In this document: positions 1-7,032 of the stretch, in pieces
How positions within the stretch are numbered: position 1 is the stretch's first letter
Layout of the letters: each line of letters opens with the position of its first letter
Source of the DNA: Desulfotomaculum sp.
GTDB lineage: Bacteria > Bacillota > Desulfotomaculia > Desulfotomaculales > Nap2-2B
NCBI GenBank assembly: GCA_003445555.1
Contig: DMDI01000259.1
Span: 1-9,343 of the forward strand
Length of the DNA stretch: 9,343 nucleotides
Direction of reading: 5' to 3'
Notes under the pieces: generated by a model
The model's input: only the letters and a program-made list of their open reading frames with translations
Databases searched by the model: none
What the model was told of the DNA's origin: nothing
Position numbers and translations under genes: made by a program

Positions 1-29
1 GAGGTTGGAGGTTAGAACTTTTTAGCTCA

Positions 30-106
30 TTCCACCTTCCAACTTCCAACTTCCAAATTCCTAGTTCCTATTTCCTATTTCCAACCTCCTACTTCCAGCT
101 TCCAAC
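30..106. repeat. Heptamer tandem repeat overlapping the uvrA 3' end
   Basis: Eleven consecutive 7-base units of the type TTCCAAC/TTCCTAT run from 30 to 106 (for example TTCCAAC at 37-43 and 44-50, TTCCTAT at 65-71 and 72-78). Positions 1-17 carry units of the opposite orientation (GAGGTTG, GAGGTTA), which could pair imperfectly with 30-46 to form a stem-loop just downstream of uvrA. The repeat supplies the uvrA stop codon (TAG, 61-63) and the last residues of UvrA. The array may continue beyond the left window edge. Confidence 0.8.
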
Positions 107-2670
107 TGGCCGTTCAATATCCGGTTCAAATACTGGCCGGTGTATGAGTTTGGTGATTTAATCACTTCTTCCGGGGATCCGGTCGCGATTACTTCGCCCC
201 CGCGGTCTCCGCCCTCCGGCCCAAGGTCAATTATATAATCAGCTGTTTTTATTACGTCCAGGTTATGTTCAATAACGATCACCGTGTTCCCAAGTGATAC
301 CAGGTGATGAAGCACCTGAAGCAGCTGGTGCACATCCGCGGCGTGCAGGCCGGTAGTTGGTTCATCCAAAATATAAACTGTTTGACCGCCCGACTTGCGC
401 GCCAGTTCTGTGGCTAACTTAACCCGCTGGGCTTCACCGCCTGAAAGTTCCGGGGCGGGTTGACCCAACCGGATGTAACCTAAGCCTACCTCGTGAATTG
501 TCTTCAGGCGCCGGTATATCTTAGGAATGGGCTGAAAAAATTCCAGGGCCTGGTCTGCCGTCAAATCAAGCACCTCAGCAATATTTTTCCCTTTGTATTT
601 TACCTCCAGCGTTTCCCGGTTATAGCGCCGCCCTTTACAAACTTCACAGGGCACGTAAACAGCCGGTAAAAAATGCATTTCAATCTTTATAATACCGTCT
701 CCGTAACAAGCCTCGCAGCGTCCCCCTTTAACGTTAAAACTGAACCGCCCGGCTTTATAGCCCCGCAATCTGGCTTCGGGAAGTTGGGCAAATAATTCCC
801 GAATATCGTCAAATACCCCGGTATAAGTACCCGGATTAGAACGCGGGGTACGCCCAATAGGAGACTGGTCAATGTTAATTACTTTCTCTATGTTTTCGGC
901 GCCTTTAACTTCCTGGCAGGCTGAAAGTGGTTCATTGGAGTGGTGTAATTTAGAAACTAGACTTTTATATAAAACCTCATTTACCAGAGTGCTTTTGCCT
1001 GAACCAGAAACACCCGTAACGCAAATAAACACCCCTAAAGGAAAACCTACGTCAATATTCTTTAAATTATACGCGCGGGCCCCTTTTATGGTTAAAACCT
1101 TATTTTTGTCTGGTCTATGCCGGATAGCCGGCACCGGAATATATTTCTTTCCGCTTAAGTATTGGCCGGTAAGAGATACAGGAGTACTGACAATATCCTG
1201 CAGCGTCCCCTGGGCCACCACTTCGCCGCCGTTTGCCCCGGCCCCGGGACCAATGTCAACAATATAATCGGCCGTATGCATGGTTTCTTCATCGTGTTCC
1301 ACCACAATCACCGTATTGCCAAGGTCCCGTAAGTGGCATAAGGTAGCCAGCAAACGCCGGTTATCACGAGGGTGCAAGCCAATACTGGGCTCATCAAGGA
1401 TATAGAGCACCCCGGTTAAGCCGCTGCCAATTTGAGTGGCTAAACGAATCCGCTGGGCCTCGCCCCCGGCAAGCGTACCCGCTTTACGGCCGAGGGTAAG
1501 GTAATCTAGACCTACGTCAACTAAAAAATTCAAGCGGGCAATAATTTCTTTTAATATTTGGCGGGCAATTAAATGTTCCCGGGAGGTTAAGGTTAAGTTC
1601 TGAAAGAAATTTAACGCTTCGCCAATTGAAAAATGGGTTACTTCAACAATGGAAAGCTCTCCTATTTTTATAGCCAAGGCTTCCGGGCGCAAGCGCGCCC
1701 CCCGGCAGGCCGGACACACCCGTTCGTTCATGTACGGCCCGCCCCAGGCAAGGGGACGGTTCTCTTGCCTGCCTAGTTCTTTATCGTCAAGGAACGCAGG
1801 CAAGAGAACCGTCCCCTTAATCAACCCCAAACCCGTACAGGCAGGACAGGCCCCGAGGGGACTGTTAAAAGAAAACAGGCGCGGGGTAATTTCCGGAAGG
1901 CTAAAGCCGCATGTGCTGCAGGCAAAATTCTCGTTAAAAATAATTTCCTTTTTTTCATCCAGCACGGCCAAGGCGAGGCCGGCCGCATTTTTTAGGGCTG
2001 TCTCGAGTGAGTCGGCTAACCGCTGGGCTATCCCCGGCCGGATAATCAGCCGGTCTACTACAATTTCAACGGTATACCTTTTGTTTTTATCCAGTTTACC
2101 TACTTCATTAATTTCGTACATTTTTTTATTTATCCTTACCCTGGAAAAACCGTTCCGCCGGATTTCCTCCAATACTTTTTGCTGCTCTCCCTTTTTCTCC
2201 CTTACTACAGGGGCTAAAATTTGCAGGCGGGTATTCTCTGGAAGGACCAATAACTGGTCTACCATCTGCTCTACAGCTTGACGGGTAATAGGTTGGCTGC
2301 ACCTGGGACAGTATGGTCTTCCCGCGCGGGCAAAAAGCAGCCGCAAATAATCGTAAATTTCCGTTACCGTGCCCACCGTGGAACGCGGGTTATGACCGGT
2401 TGTTTTCTGGTCAATAGAAATAGCCGGGGAAAGACCTTCGATACTGTCCACATCCGGTTTATCCATTTGACCCAAAAACTGCCGCGCGTAAACAGACAAA
2501 GATTCTACGTAACGGCGCTGCCCCTCGGCATAAATGGTATCAAAGGCAAGGGATGATTTACCGGAACCTGAAAGACCGGTTAAAGCCACTAATTTATTCC
2601 GGGGTATTTCAACCGTAATATTTTTTAAGTTGTGCACCCGGGCCCCTTTAATGATAATTTTATCCTGCAC
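61..2670 (-). CDS. uvrA: UvrA, excinuclease ABC subunit A, with shortened insertion domain
   Basis: UvrA is the DNA-damage-recognition ATPase of nucleotide excision repair; it loads UvrB onto lesions in the cytoplasm. The 869-residue product has both ABC modules: Walker [10 protein letters not shown] (32-40) and GVSGSGKST (553-561), signatures LAGGEAQ (400-406) and LSGGEAQ (742-748), Walker B ILDEPS (424-429) and ILDEPT (767-772). Three zinc modules are intact: C121/C124 with C319/C322, C251/C254 with C275/C278, and C652/C655 with C675/C678. The UvrB-binding region falls at about 131-245. Usual length is about 940-955; only 40 residues separate C278 from C319, where about 120 are expected, so most of the insertion domain is absent. 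Residues 285-307 come from a palindromic repeat. The first signature has Ala for the usual Ser. The last 16 or so residues and the stop come from a heptamer repeat. The GTG start is preceded by GGGGAG nine to eleven bases upstream. It is last of the cooT-udg unit seen here. Confidence 0.96.
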   Translation of the reverse strand: MQDKIIIKGARVHNLKNITVEIPRNKLVALTGLSGSGKSSLAFDTIYAEGQRRYVESLSVYARQFLGQMDKPDVDSIEGLSPAISIDQKTTGHNPRSTVGTVTEIYDYLRLLFARAGRPYCPRCSQPITRQAVEQMVDQLLVLPENTRLQILAPVVREKKGEQQKVLEEIRRNGFSRVRINKKMYEINEVGKLDKNKRYTVEIVVDRLIIRPGIAQRLADSLETALKNAAGLALAVLDEKKEIIFNENFACSTCGFSLPEITPRLFSFNSPLGACPACTGLGLIKGTVLLPAFLDDKELGRQENRPLAWGGPYMNERVCPACRGARLRPEALAIKIGELSIVEVTHFSIGEALNFFQNLTLTSREHLIARQILKEIIARLNFLVDVGLDYLTLGRKAGTLAGGEAQRIRLATQIGSGLTGVLYILDEPSIGLHPRDNRRLLATLCHLRDLGNTVIVVEHDEETMHTADYIVDIGPGAGANGGEVVAQGTLQDIVSTPVSLTGQYLSGKKYIPVPAIRHRPDKNKVLTIKGARAYNLKNIDVGFPLGVFICVTGVSGSGKSTLVNEVLYKSLVSKLHHSNEPLSACQEVKGAENIEKVINIDQSPIGRTPRSNPGTYTGVFDDIRELFAQLPEARLRGYKAGRFSFNVKGGRCEACYGDGIIKIEMHFLPAVYVPCEVCKGRRYNRETLEVKYKGKNIAEVLDLTADQALEFFQPIPKIYRRLKTIHEVGLGYIRLGQPAPELSGGEAQRVKLATELARKSGGQTVYILDEPTTGLHAADVHQLLQVLHHLVSLGNTVIVIEHNLDVIKTADYIIDLGPEGGDRGGEVIATGSPEEVIKSPNSYTGQYLNRILNGQLEAGSRRLEIGNRN
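1750..1818. repeat. REP-like palindrome inside uvrA
   Basis: Two perfect 23-bp inverted arms (1750-1772 and 1796-1818, beginning AAGGGGACGGTTCTCTTG) flank a 23-bp centre that can extend the stem imperfectly (GTTCTT at 1776-1781 against AAGGAAC at 1789-1795). A second, alternative 8-bp hairpin is possible at its left edge (CAGGCAAG 1745-1752 with CTTGCCTG 1764-1771). The whole is 69 bp, a multiple of three, and open in the uvrA frame, where it encodes UvrA residues 285-307 (K285 to L307). From memory, GGGGACGGTTCTC-type palindromes are scattered through many Clostridia genomes and resemble REP elements mobilised by TnpA_REP (RAYT) transposases; no such transposase is in this window. The repeat itself is seen directly; the REP identity is inference. 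Confidence 0.85.
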
Positions 2671-2700
2671 CTAAATAAACTCTCCCCAATACCGGCCTGA

Positions 2701-3939
2701 TTACTTTTTAGCACTTTCCTTAGTTTCAATACTTTTTACTTCCCCGGGAATCTGCACCTCTACCGTCTTTCCTTCCTGGGTGGTGATGCGTAGGGTCGTT
2801 TTTGGCTTTAAGTCTCCTTCTCCTTTATCCGGTGAAGAACTTTTTTGCCCTTCACCTTCTTTAACCGGCCCTTTTTGATTCCCTTTTTCGCTTTCCTTAG
2901 CCTCTTTCTTTAGCTCCTTACCCCAGCGTTCCTCTAACAAATAAAGGTTTTCCCGGTTAATTAAGCGCACGGGGGTAATTTGAGCCGGGATATTATAGTT
3001 TCCGTTCACTACCTGAGTAGTGTACGGCCAGTAACCTGTTTTAGCCAGATTCAAGGCCGCGTCAAAAGCGCATTGTGCTACAAGTTCGGGCATTAAATCT
3101 ACTTCCGCCTCGTGTTCCCCCTTAAATATGGTCTGGCTTGCTTTAAGACTTGCTCCTACCCCGGCCGTCAGCACCTGGCCGGCTAATCCTCTGGTTTTAA
3201 GACTCGCAACAGCGGCTTCGGTCAAGCGGCTGTCGGTAGCTATAATAACGTCAGTTTGATTTATTTTTGGTTCAAGCCTTGGCTGAATTTTTGGGCCGTC
3301 CTGATTTATGTCCGCGGCTGTAAATTCTTCTTCCGCCAACAACCGTACTTTAGAATTACCCCGCAGGTAAGTATATAAGGCGCCGGCTATTTCGGCCGCA
3401 GTTTTATCCTTAGCGGGGCCTTTTAAGATCAGCACGTTAAGAGGATGCCGGATTGACAACCGGTCTTGGGGCAAAGCCGTTAAAGCTTCGTCAACAAACC
3501 TCCCTAACAACTGCCCCACCCGGGCATGATCAAACGTAACGCAGGCATCTGCCGGAGCATCAACGGGCAGATTATTTATAACCACTAGCCTAATATTTTT
3601 TTGCTTTATTTTTTGAACCAAAGACGAACATTTTTCAGCCTCTACCGGCTGCCAGATTATTACCTTTACGCGCCGCTTTATTAATTCCGCAATCTGTTTT
3701 TCCTGCTGCTTAAAGTCATTTCGCGCGTCCAGCCAGATTATCTCTGCCTGTTCTTTATCCTTTCTTTTATCCAATACTTTTTTAATTACTTGATTTCCGT
3801 CCCCTCGCAGGTCGGCCAAACAAACGCCTATTTTAACGGCAGGGGACAACGGCTTTTGTTCCTCCTTATCCGAACAGCCAACTATAAGACAAAGAAACCC
3901 CAGCAGACCTGACAGGAATATTAATAATCTCCGGGTCAA
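2701..3939 (-). CDS. Substrate-binding lipoprotein, periplasmic-binding-protein type 1 fold
   Basis: A predicted surface lipoprotein of the sugar-binding (Peripla_BP_4-like) type. It has a positively charged N-terminus (TRR), a hydrophobic stretch and a lipobox IVGC with the acylated Cys at residue 22. The ligand-binding fold spans about residues 35-335, with type 1 features such as VKIGVCLADLRGDGNQ, VKVIIWQPVEAE and DVIIATDSRLTEAAVASL. The C-terminus is unusual: a Lys/Glu/Gly/Ser-rich, probably disordered linker (about 342-379), then a short beta-like stretch (TTLRITTQEGKTVEVQIPGEV) and a charged end. I chose a TTG start at 3939 because GGGGTGA lies five bases upstream; the GTG at 3948 in the same frame has no clear Shine-Dalgarno and would add three residues. 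No permease or ATPase gene lies nearby, so ligand and partner are unknown. The stop is 30 bases before uvrA, suggesting cotranscription. Confidence 0.8.
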   Translation of the reverse strand: MTRRLLIFLSGLLGFLCLIVGCSDKEEQKPLSPAVKIGVCLADLRGDGNQVIKKVLDKRKDKEQAEIIWLDARNDFKQQEKQIAELIKRRVKVIIWQPVEAEKCSSLVQKIKQKNIRLVVINNLPVDAPADACVTFDHARVGQLLGRFVDEALTALPQDRLSIRHPLNVLILKGPAKDKTAAEIAGALYTYLRGNSKVRLLAEEEFTAADINQDGPKIQPRLEPKINQTDVIIATDSRLTEAAVASLKTRGLAGQVLTAGVGASLKASQTIFKGEHEAEVDLMPELVAQCAFDAALNLAKTGYWPYTTQVVNGNYNIPAQITPVRLINRENLYLLEERWGKELKKEAKESEKGNQKGPVKEGEGQKSSSPDKGEGDLKPKTTLRITTQEGKTVEVQIPGEVKSIETKESAKK

Positions 3940-3944
3940 AATAT

Positions 3945-3950
3945 TCACCC
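3945..3950 (-). promoter_or_regulatory. Shine-Dalgarno supporting a TTG start of the lipoprotein gene
   Basis: On the minus strand GGGTGA (within GGGGTGA, close to the GGAGGTGA consensus) sits five bases before a TTG at 3939-3937. It overlaps the alternative in-frame GTG (3948-3946), which therefore is more likely part of the ribosome binding site than the start. Confidence 0.5.
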
Positions 3951-4007
3951 CGCGTTTTCTTTTGTTTGCTGCTTATTATGTGAATTTTTCCGGGTAAATA
4001 TAAAAAA

Positions 4008-4649
4008 TCAATCGTAGGGTGAATGATGTCGCGGGTCAACCAACTCCCGGTATTTCTTTACCACCTGCTTAAAATCCGTCCAGGTATCTTTTTTTAAAGC
4101 CGGGTTACGAAGCAAGGCCGCCGGATGGTAGGTAGGCATTATAAAAATATTACTGCCCCCCCAGTTTTTTTCCACCCAAATTCCCCGGTCGCGCGTAATG
4201 CGCCCCTGCGGGGATATTAAAGTCTGGAGAGCAGTTGCCCCAAGCAAAATCATAATTCTCGGCTGAAGCAATCTTAACTGGGCCTCTAAAATAACCCGGC
4301 AGGCTTTTGTTTCGGCTTCGGTGGGAATACGGTTACCAGGGGGGCGGCACTTAACTACATTTAAAATATATACGTGTTGAAAACGGTCAAAGTTACAAGC
4401 CGCTAAAATCTTATCCAGCAATCGTCCCGCCCGGCCAACAAAAGGACGTCCCTGTACGTCTTCATCGGCGCCTGGTCCTTCACCGCACAATACCAACTTA
4501 GCCGCCGGATTACCTTCGCCAAAAACGACTCCCCGGCACCCTGACCGCAAACCGCAAAGGTTACAATTTTTTACTTTTTCCGCCAGCTTGGCTATACTGG
4601 TAATCTGGGCTAAATCCCACTCCGGTTCAGGTTTAAATAACGACGGCAT
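4008..4649 (-). CDS. udg: Uracil-DNA glycosylase, family 4 (iron-sulfur)
   Basis: It removes uracil from DNA at the first step of base excision repair, acting in the cytoplasm. The 213-residue product shows the family 4 layout: four probable [4Fe-4S] cysteines (C29 and C32 in CNLC, C101 in KCRPPGNR, C117 in KACRV), the active-site loop GEGPGADEDVQGRPFVGRAG (56-75) and the HPA motif at H175. Length is normal for the family. I chose the ATG at 4649 because AGGA lies seven bases upstream; the reading frame also extends to a TTG at 4682 (11 more residues) that lacks a comparable site and begins next to a repeat. It follows cooT after a C-rich/G-rich hairpin and precedes the lipoprotein gene by about 60 bases. 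An iron-sulfur glycosylase suits an anaerobe or thermophile. Confidence 0.93.
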   Translation of the reverse strand: MPSLFKPEPEWDLAQITSIAKLAEKVKNCNLCGLRSGCRGVVFGEGNPAAKLVLCGEGPGADEDVQGRPFVGRAGRLLDKILAACNFDRFQHVYILNVVKCRPPGNRIPTEAETKACRVILEAQLRLLQPRIMILLGATALQTLISPQGRITRDRGIWVEKNWGGSNIFIMPTYHPAALLRNPALKKDTWTDFKQVVKKYRELVDPRHHSPYD

Positions 4650-4656
4650 TTTCTTT

Positions 4657-4660
4657 TCCT
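4657..4660 (-). promoter_or_regulatory. Shine-Dalgarno deciding the udg start
   Basis: AGGA (within AAGGAAAAG on the minus strand) sits seven bases before the ATG at 4649-4647. This favours that ATG over the upstream in-frame TTG at 4682. Confidence 0.6.
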
Positions 4661-4688
4661 TGCTCTTAAAGTAAGTATTCAATCAAAT

Positions 4689-4736
4689 ACCCCCACCCTA
4701 ACCCTCCCCCCTTGAGGGAGAGGGAAGGGTGGGGGT
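4689..4736. repeat. C-rich/G-rich inverted repeat between cooT and udg
   Basis: The left arm 4689-4710 (beginning ACCCCCACCCTAACCCTC) pairs with the right arm 4715-4736 (GGGAGAGGGAAGGGTGGGGGT region) around a four-base loop, with a few mismatches. In the minus-strand transcript it forms a GC-rich hairpin just after cooT and before the udg ribosome binding site. There is no T-tract after it, so it is not a classic intrinsic terminator; it may set mRNA stability or partial attenuation. CCACCCTAACCCTC-type hairpins are, from memory, dispersed repeats in many bacterial genomes. Confidence 0.7.
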
Positions 4737-4755
4737 GGCCAGCCGTTAATCAGGC

Positions 4756-4944
4756 TTACTCTTTTTCCAAGATTATTTTATGTTCAACCAAGGCCAATTC
4801 CGCAATTTTAGCTTTAAGTATTTTTCGCCGGCCAAAAATATCCTCTAAAAGCAGCCCTTCTTCATGGGGTAAAACCCGGTCTACCTTTTCCAAAAATAAT
4901 TCTTCCTGCCCATCCTCACGCAAATAAGCATTGGCTTCACACAT
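4756..4944 (-). CDS. cooT: CooT-like nickel-binding accessory protein
   Basis: A 62-residue protein starting MCEANAYL, which is the hallmark of the CooT family: the Cys right after the initiator Met binds Ni(II). CooT proteins are small cytoplasmic homodimers that help deliver nickel to carbon monoxide dehydrogenase. The rest of the chain also fits (EELFLEKVDRVLPHEEG, then LLEDIFGRRKILKAKIAELALVEHKIILE), with the alternating beta-strand pattern of a small barrel, and the length is typical. A GGGGGGAAG Shine-Dalgarno lies just upstream of the ATG. It is the first gene after a strong promoter and leads into udg, the lipoprotein gene and uvrA. No CODH gene is in the window, so the target enzyme is inferred. 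Some databases label this family only as a predicted RNA-binding or unknown protein. Confidence 0.82.
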   Translation of the reverse strand: MCEANAYLREDGQEELFLEKVDRVLPHEEGLLLEDIFGRRKILKAKIAELALVEHKIILEKE

Positions 4945-4970
4945 TATTCTTCCCCCCCTGGTTGTACAAA

Positions 4971-5011
4971 TTCGAGGTTCGAGGTTCGAGGTTCGATAAA
5001 AGTTCGAACCT
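4971..5011. repeat. TTCGAGG heptamer repeat with inverted partner, cooT leader
   Basis: Three full TTCGAGG units (4971-4977, 4978-4984, 4985-4991) and a partial fourth (TTCGA, 4992-4996) are followed by an inverted copy, TCGAACCT (5004-5011). The copy can pair with AGGTTCGA (4989-4996) over 8 bp around a seven-base loop, or in shifted register with the other units. The array lies in the predicted 5' untranslated leader of cooT. The unit GAGGTTC is close to the GAGGTTG units at the left end of the window. Confidence 0.85.
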
Positions 5012-5030
5012 ACTTCGGCCCTTTGTTTAA

Positions 5031-5060
5031 ATTATAATCTTAAACTAAAAAAACCGTCAA
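5031..5060 (-). promoter_or_regulatory. Sigma-A promoter for cooT-udg-lipoprotein-uvrA
   Basis: On the minus strand TTGACG (5060-5055, five of six consensus bases) is followed by an 18-base AT-rich spacer and a perfect TATAAT (5036-5031). The start site would be near 5024, giving a leader of about 80 bases that holds the heptamer repeat and the cooT Shine-Dalgarno. It begins just after the stop of the radical SAM gene. This is the best promoter in the window. Confidence 0.75.
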
Positions 5061-5087
5061 GATTAAGTTTCCTGGCCGTCAGAAAAG

Positions 5088-6020
5088 TTATAAACCTCTA
5101 AGAAACTCCGGACGGAGCATAGAAACATCCCCGTTGGCCAAAACACGGACCAATTCATTAATCATTTTTTTCTTGTCCTGGGGTAATCTCCCCCGGACAG
5201 ATAAATAATTAGAAGCATGCATGGAGCTGAAAAAACAATTGGTGAAATGGGCATTTTCAACTAATATTTTTAGCTCTTCAAGAGATTCCAAGGGGGAAAT
5301 AAGTTCAAATTCCCCTTTTTTAGCCTGCTCGTAAAGGGGGGTACCGGGCACTAAAGTCAGGGTCAGGGCTCCGGCGTAATCCGGGTCAATTTCACTTAAA
5401 ATTTGGGCGGTGGCCAGGGCGTGTTTCCGGCTGTTTTTCACACTGCCAAGCCCTAAAATAACCGTAACCGAAAGGGTAATCCCGGCCTCCTTTACCTTTT
5501 TTCCGGCGGTAACCATTTCCTGGTAATTAACCCGTTTGCCAATATCCCGCAAGATTTCCTCACTGCCGCTTTCGACCCCCATATAAATTATCCCTAGTTT
5601 TCGTTCTTTTAAAATCTTCAGCTCCGCTACGCTTCGCCGTAAAACATCCTTGGGGGTAGCGTAAGTACCAATTCTTTCTAATTGAGGCAGCTTTTCATTT
5701 AAATATTCCAACACACCAACCAGCTTGGGAAATGGATAAACCAGAGCGTCGCCATCCTGAAGAAACAACCGGCGCTGGTCCCAACTTTGCGCAATGAGAT
5801 ACATGACCATGGGCATATGCGGTAGGACAAAACCTTGCTTTAAAAATAAAGCCAGGGCGTCAATTTCGGCTTTAACTTCCTCCGCTTCCCTTATACCCAG
5901 TCGGCACCCGTAATAATTGCAAAAAGTACAGGTATTATTAGAGCACCCGCTGGTCAGGGGAAGATAATAACTATGCCGCTCGCTGGGAGGGCGTATAATT
6001 TCAGGTCTTTCAAAATGCAT
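5088..6020 (-). CDS. Radical SAM protein, function unknown
   Basis: A 310-residue cytoplasmic enzyme expected to bind [4Fe-4S] and S-adenosylmethionine and generate a 5'-deoxyadenosyl radical. The cluster motif near the N-terminus is GCSNNTCTFCNYYGC: C26, C31 and C34 give CX4CX2C spacing rather than the common CX3CX2C. This spacing occurs, from memory, in a subgroup of COG1032-like radical SAM proteins with GCSHNxCTFC. Further family features are IGTYATP (117-123), MGVESGSEEIL (147-157), the strand VTVILGLG (185-192) and LVPGTPLYE (223-231). No cobalamin-binding, TRAM or SPASM domain is visible, and the product is not identifiable. The ATG has GGGAGG ten bases upstream. It appears to have its own promoter and no tight coupling to the neighbours. 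Confidence 0.88.
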   Translation of the reverse strand: MHFERPEIIRPPSERHSYYLPLTSGCSNNTCTFCNYYGCRLGIREAEEVKAEIDALALFLKQGFVLPHMPMVMYLIAQSWDQRRLFLQDGDALVYPFPKLVGVLEYLNEKLPQLERIGTYATPKDVLRRSVAELKILKERKLGIIYMGVESGSEEILRDIGKRVNYQEMVTAGKKVKEAGITLSVTVILGLGSVKNSRKHALATAQILSEIDPDYAGALTLTLVPGTPLYEQAKKGEFELISPLESLEELKILVENAHFTNCFFSSMHASNYLSVRGRLPQDKKKMINELVRVLANGDVSMLRPEFLRGL

Positions 6021-6066
6021 TTTATTGCTACCTCCCGAAAATAATCGTCACACCAGATTCAAACTT

Positions 6067-6096
6067 ATTATACCATTTATACCATTATTTTTTAAA
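6067..6096 (-). promoter_or_regulatory. Extended -10 promoter for the radical SAM gene
   Basis: On the minus strand TGGTATAAT gives a perfect -10 (6072-6067) with an extended TGn element; TTTAAA (6096-6091, four of six -35 bases) lies 18 bases upstream. The predicted start is near 6060, leaving a leader of about 40 bases with a good Shine-Dalgarno. The -35 falls inside the last codons of the epimerase gene. Confidence 0.45.
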
Positions 6097-7032
6097 AAAT
6101 TGACCGGTAATTTCCAAACCTTCTTTTAGGCCATAACCAGGACTATAGCCAAAAGCCTGCGCTTTACTTATATCCGCCTGACTTTGCCGTGGGTCGGCCG
6201 GCCGGGGGGCGGTGTGCCGGAGGTGTATACCGCCGGTCTGATTGCCGGTAAGCTCAATTAAAATTTCCGCCAGTTTATTAACCGAAGTTGTTTTCCCGGT
6301 GCCAACGTTTACCGGACCGGTAATTTCACTGACGGCAGCTAAAACATTAGCCTGCACTACGTCCTTAACAAAAGTAAAGTCCCTCACCTGTTCCCCGTCA
6401 CCGTAAATCTCGGGCGGCTCCTTGACCATAAGTTTTTTAATAAAGATAGGGATTACCGCGGCGTATTGAGAGTCCGGGTCCTGGCGCGGCCCGAAAACGT
6501 TAAAGTAGCGCAAGCAAACAGTAGGCAGGCCGTAAACTGCCGTGAAAACGCCGCAATACAGCTCGCCGGCCAGTTTAGTTACGGCGTAAGGCGATAATGG
6601 ATTGAGGGGCAATTCTTCTTTTTGCGGAAGACTAGGGTTGCCCCCGTAAACAGAAGAAGAAGAGGCGTAAATAACCTTTTTCACCCGGTTATCACGCGCC
6701 GCCAGCAAAACATTTAAAGTTCCCTGGATATTTACCTCATCAGTGTTTAACGGGTCAGCTATGCTACGGGGCACTGAGGTTATGGCCGCCTGGTGAAAAA
6801 CATAATCTACGCCTTTAAAAACCGCAGATAAAAGGGAAAGATCAGTAACGCTGCCCTGGAAAAAGCTAACCTGTTTATAGTTTAAAAACGGTTCAATATT
6901 CTCCAGCTTTCCGGAAAACAGGTTATCCAGAATAATTACTTCATTCGCCGGATAAAGTTCCTCCGCCAAATGGGACCCGATAAAACCGGCCCCACCAGTT
7001 ATAACGATTTTTTGGTTATTCAAGGAGGCCAT
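6085..7032 (-). CDS. NAD-dependent UDP-sugar 4-epimerase (UDP-GlcNAc/GalNAc type, SDR family)
   Basis: An extended-SDR epimerase that interconverts UDP-hexoses by oxidising and re-reducing C4, supplying precursors for cell-wall or exopolysaccharide synthesis in the cytoplasm. The 315-residue chain has the NAD-binding GGAGFIG (13-19), the acidic residue after strand 2 (LDN, 35-37), HQAA (80-83), the catalytic stretch SSSSVYG (124-130) and YAVTK (149-153). RYFNVFGPRQDPDSQYAAVIP (175-195) is typical of the WbpP/Gne-like UDP-N-acetylhexosamine 4-epimerases. GDGEQVRDF (211-219) and PRPADPRQSQADI (276-288) are also family motifs. Substrate is inferred; UDP-galactose or UDP-glucuronate epimerase remains possible. 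AAAGGA lies upstream of the ATG at a rather long distance (about 12 bases). TagA two genes upstream also handles N-acetylhexosamine donors. Confidence 0.88.
   Translation of the reverse strand: MASLNNQKIVITGGAGFIGSHLAEELYPANEVIILDNLFSGKLENIEPFLNYKQVSFFQGSVTDLSLLSAVFKGVDYVFHQAAITSVPRSIADPLNTDEVNIQGTLNVLLAARDNRVKKVIYASSSSVYGGNPSLPQKEELPLNPLSPYAVTKLAGELYCGVFTAVYGLPTVCLRYFNVFGPRQDPDSQYAAVIPIFIKKLMVKEPPEIYGDGEQVRDFTFVKDVVQANVLAAVSEITGPVNVGTGKTTSVNKLAEILIELTGNQTGGIHLRHTAPRPADPRQSQADISKAQAFGYSPGYGLKEGLEITGQFFKK

Noticed and set aside
1750..1818. uvrA as a pseudogene broken by the palindrome
   Set aside because: The frame is open throughout, all zinc and nucleotide-binding motifs are present on both sides, and the element length is a multiple of three; function may be changed but the gene is not visibly broken.
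872..2556. Several plus-strand open frames (872-1267, 1649-2281, 2278-2556) opposite uvrA
   Set aside because: They lie fully antisense to a well-conserved uvrA, show no recognisable domains and have no convincing start context; they are shadows.
4712..4927. Plus-strand open frame opposite cooT
   Set aside because: Begins in the GC-rich hairpin, is Ser/Lys-rich without a family match and is antisense to a recognisable CooT.
4971..4996. CRISPR array
   Set aside because: Units are seven bases with no spacers; a simple tandem repeat.
5037..5087. Intrinsic terminator after the radical SAM gene
   Set aside because: There is a run of seven T on the minus strand, but no GC-rich stem directly before it; the same bases are better explained as the promoter spacer.
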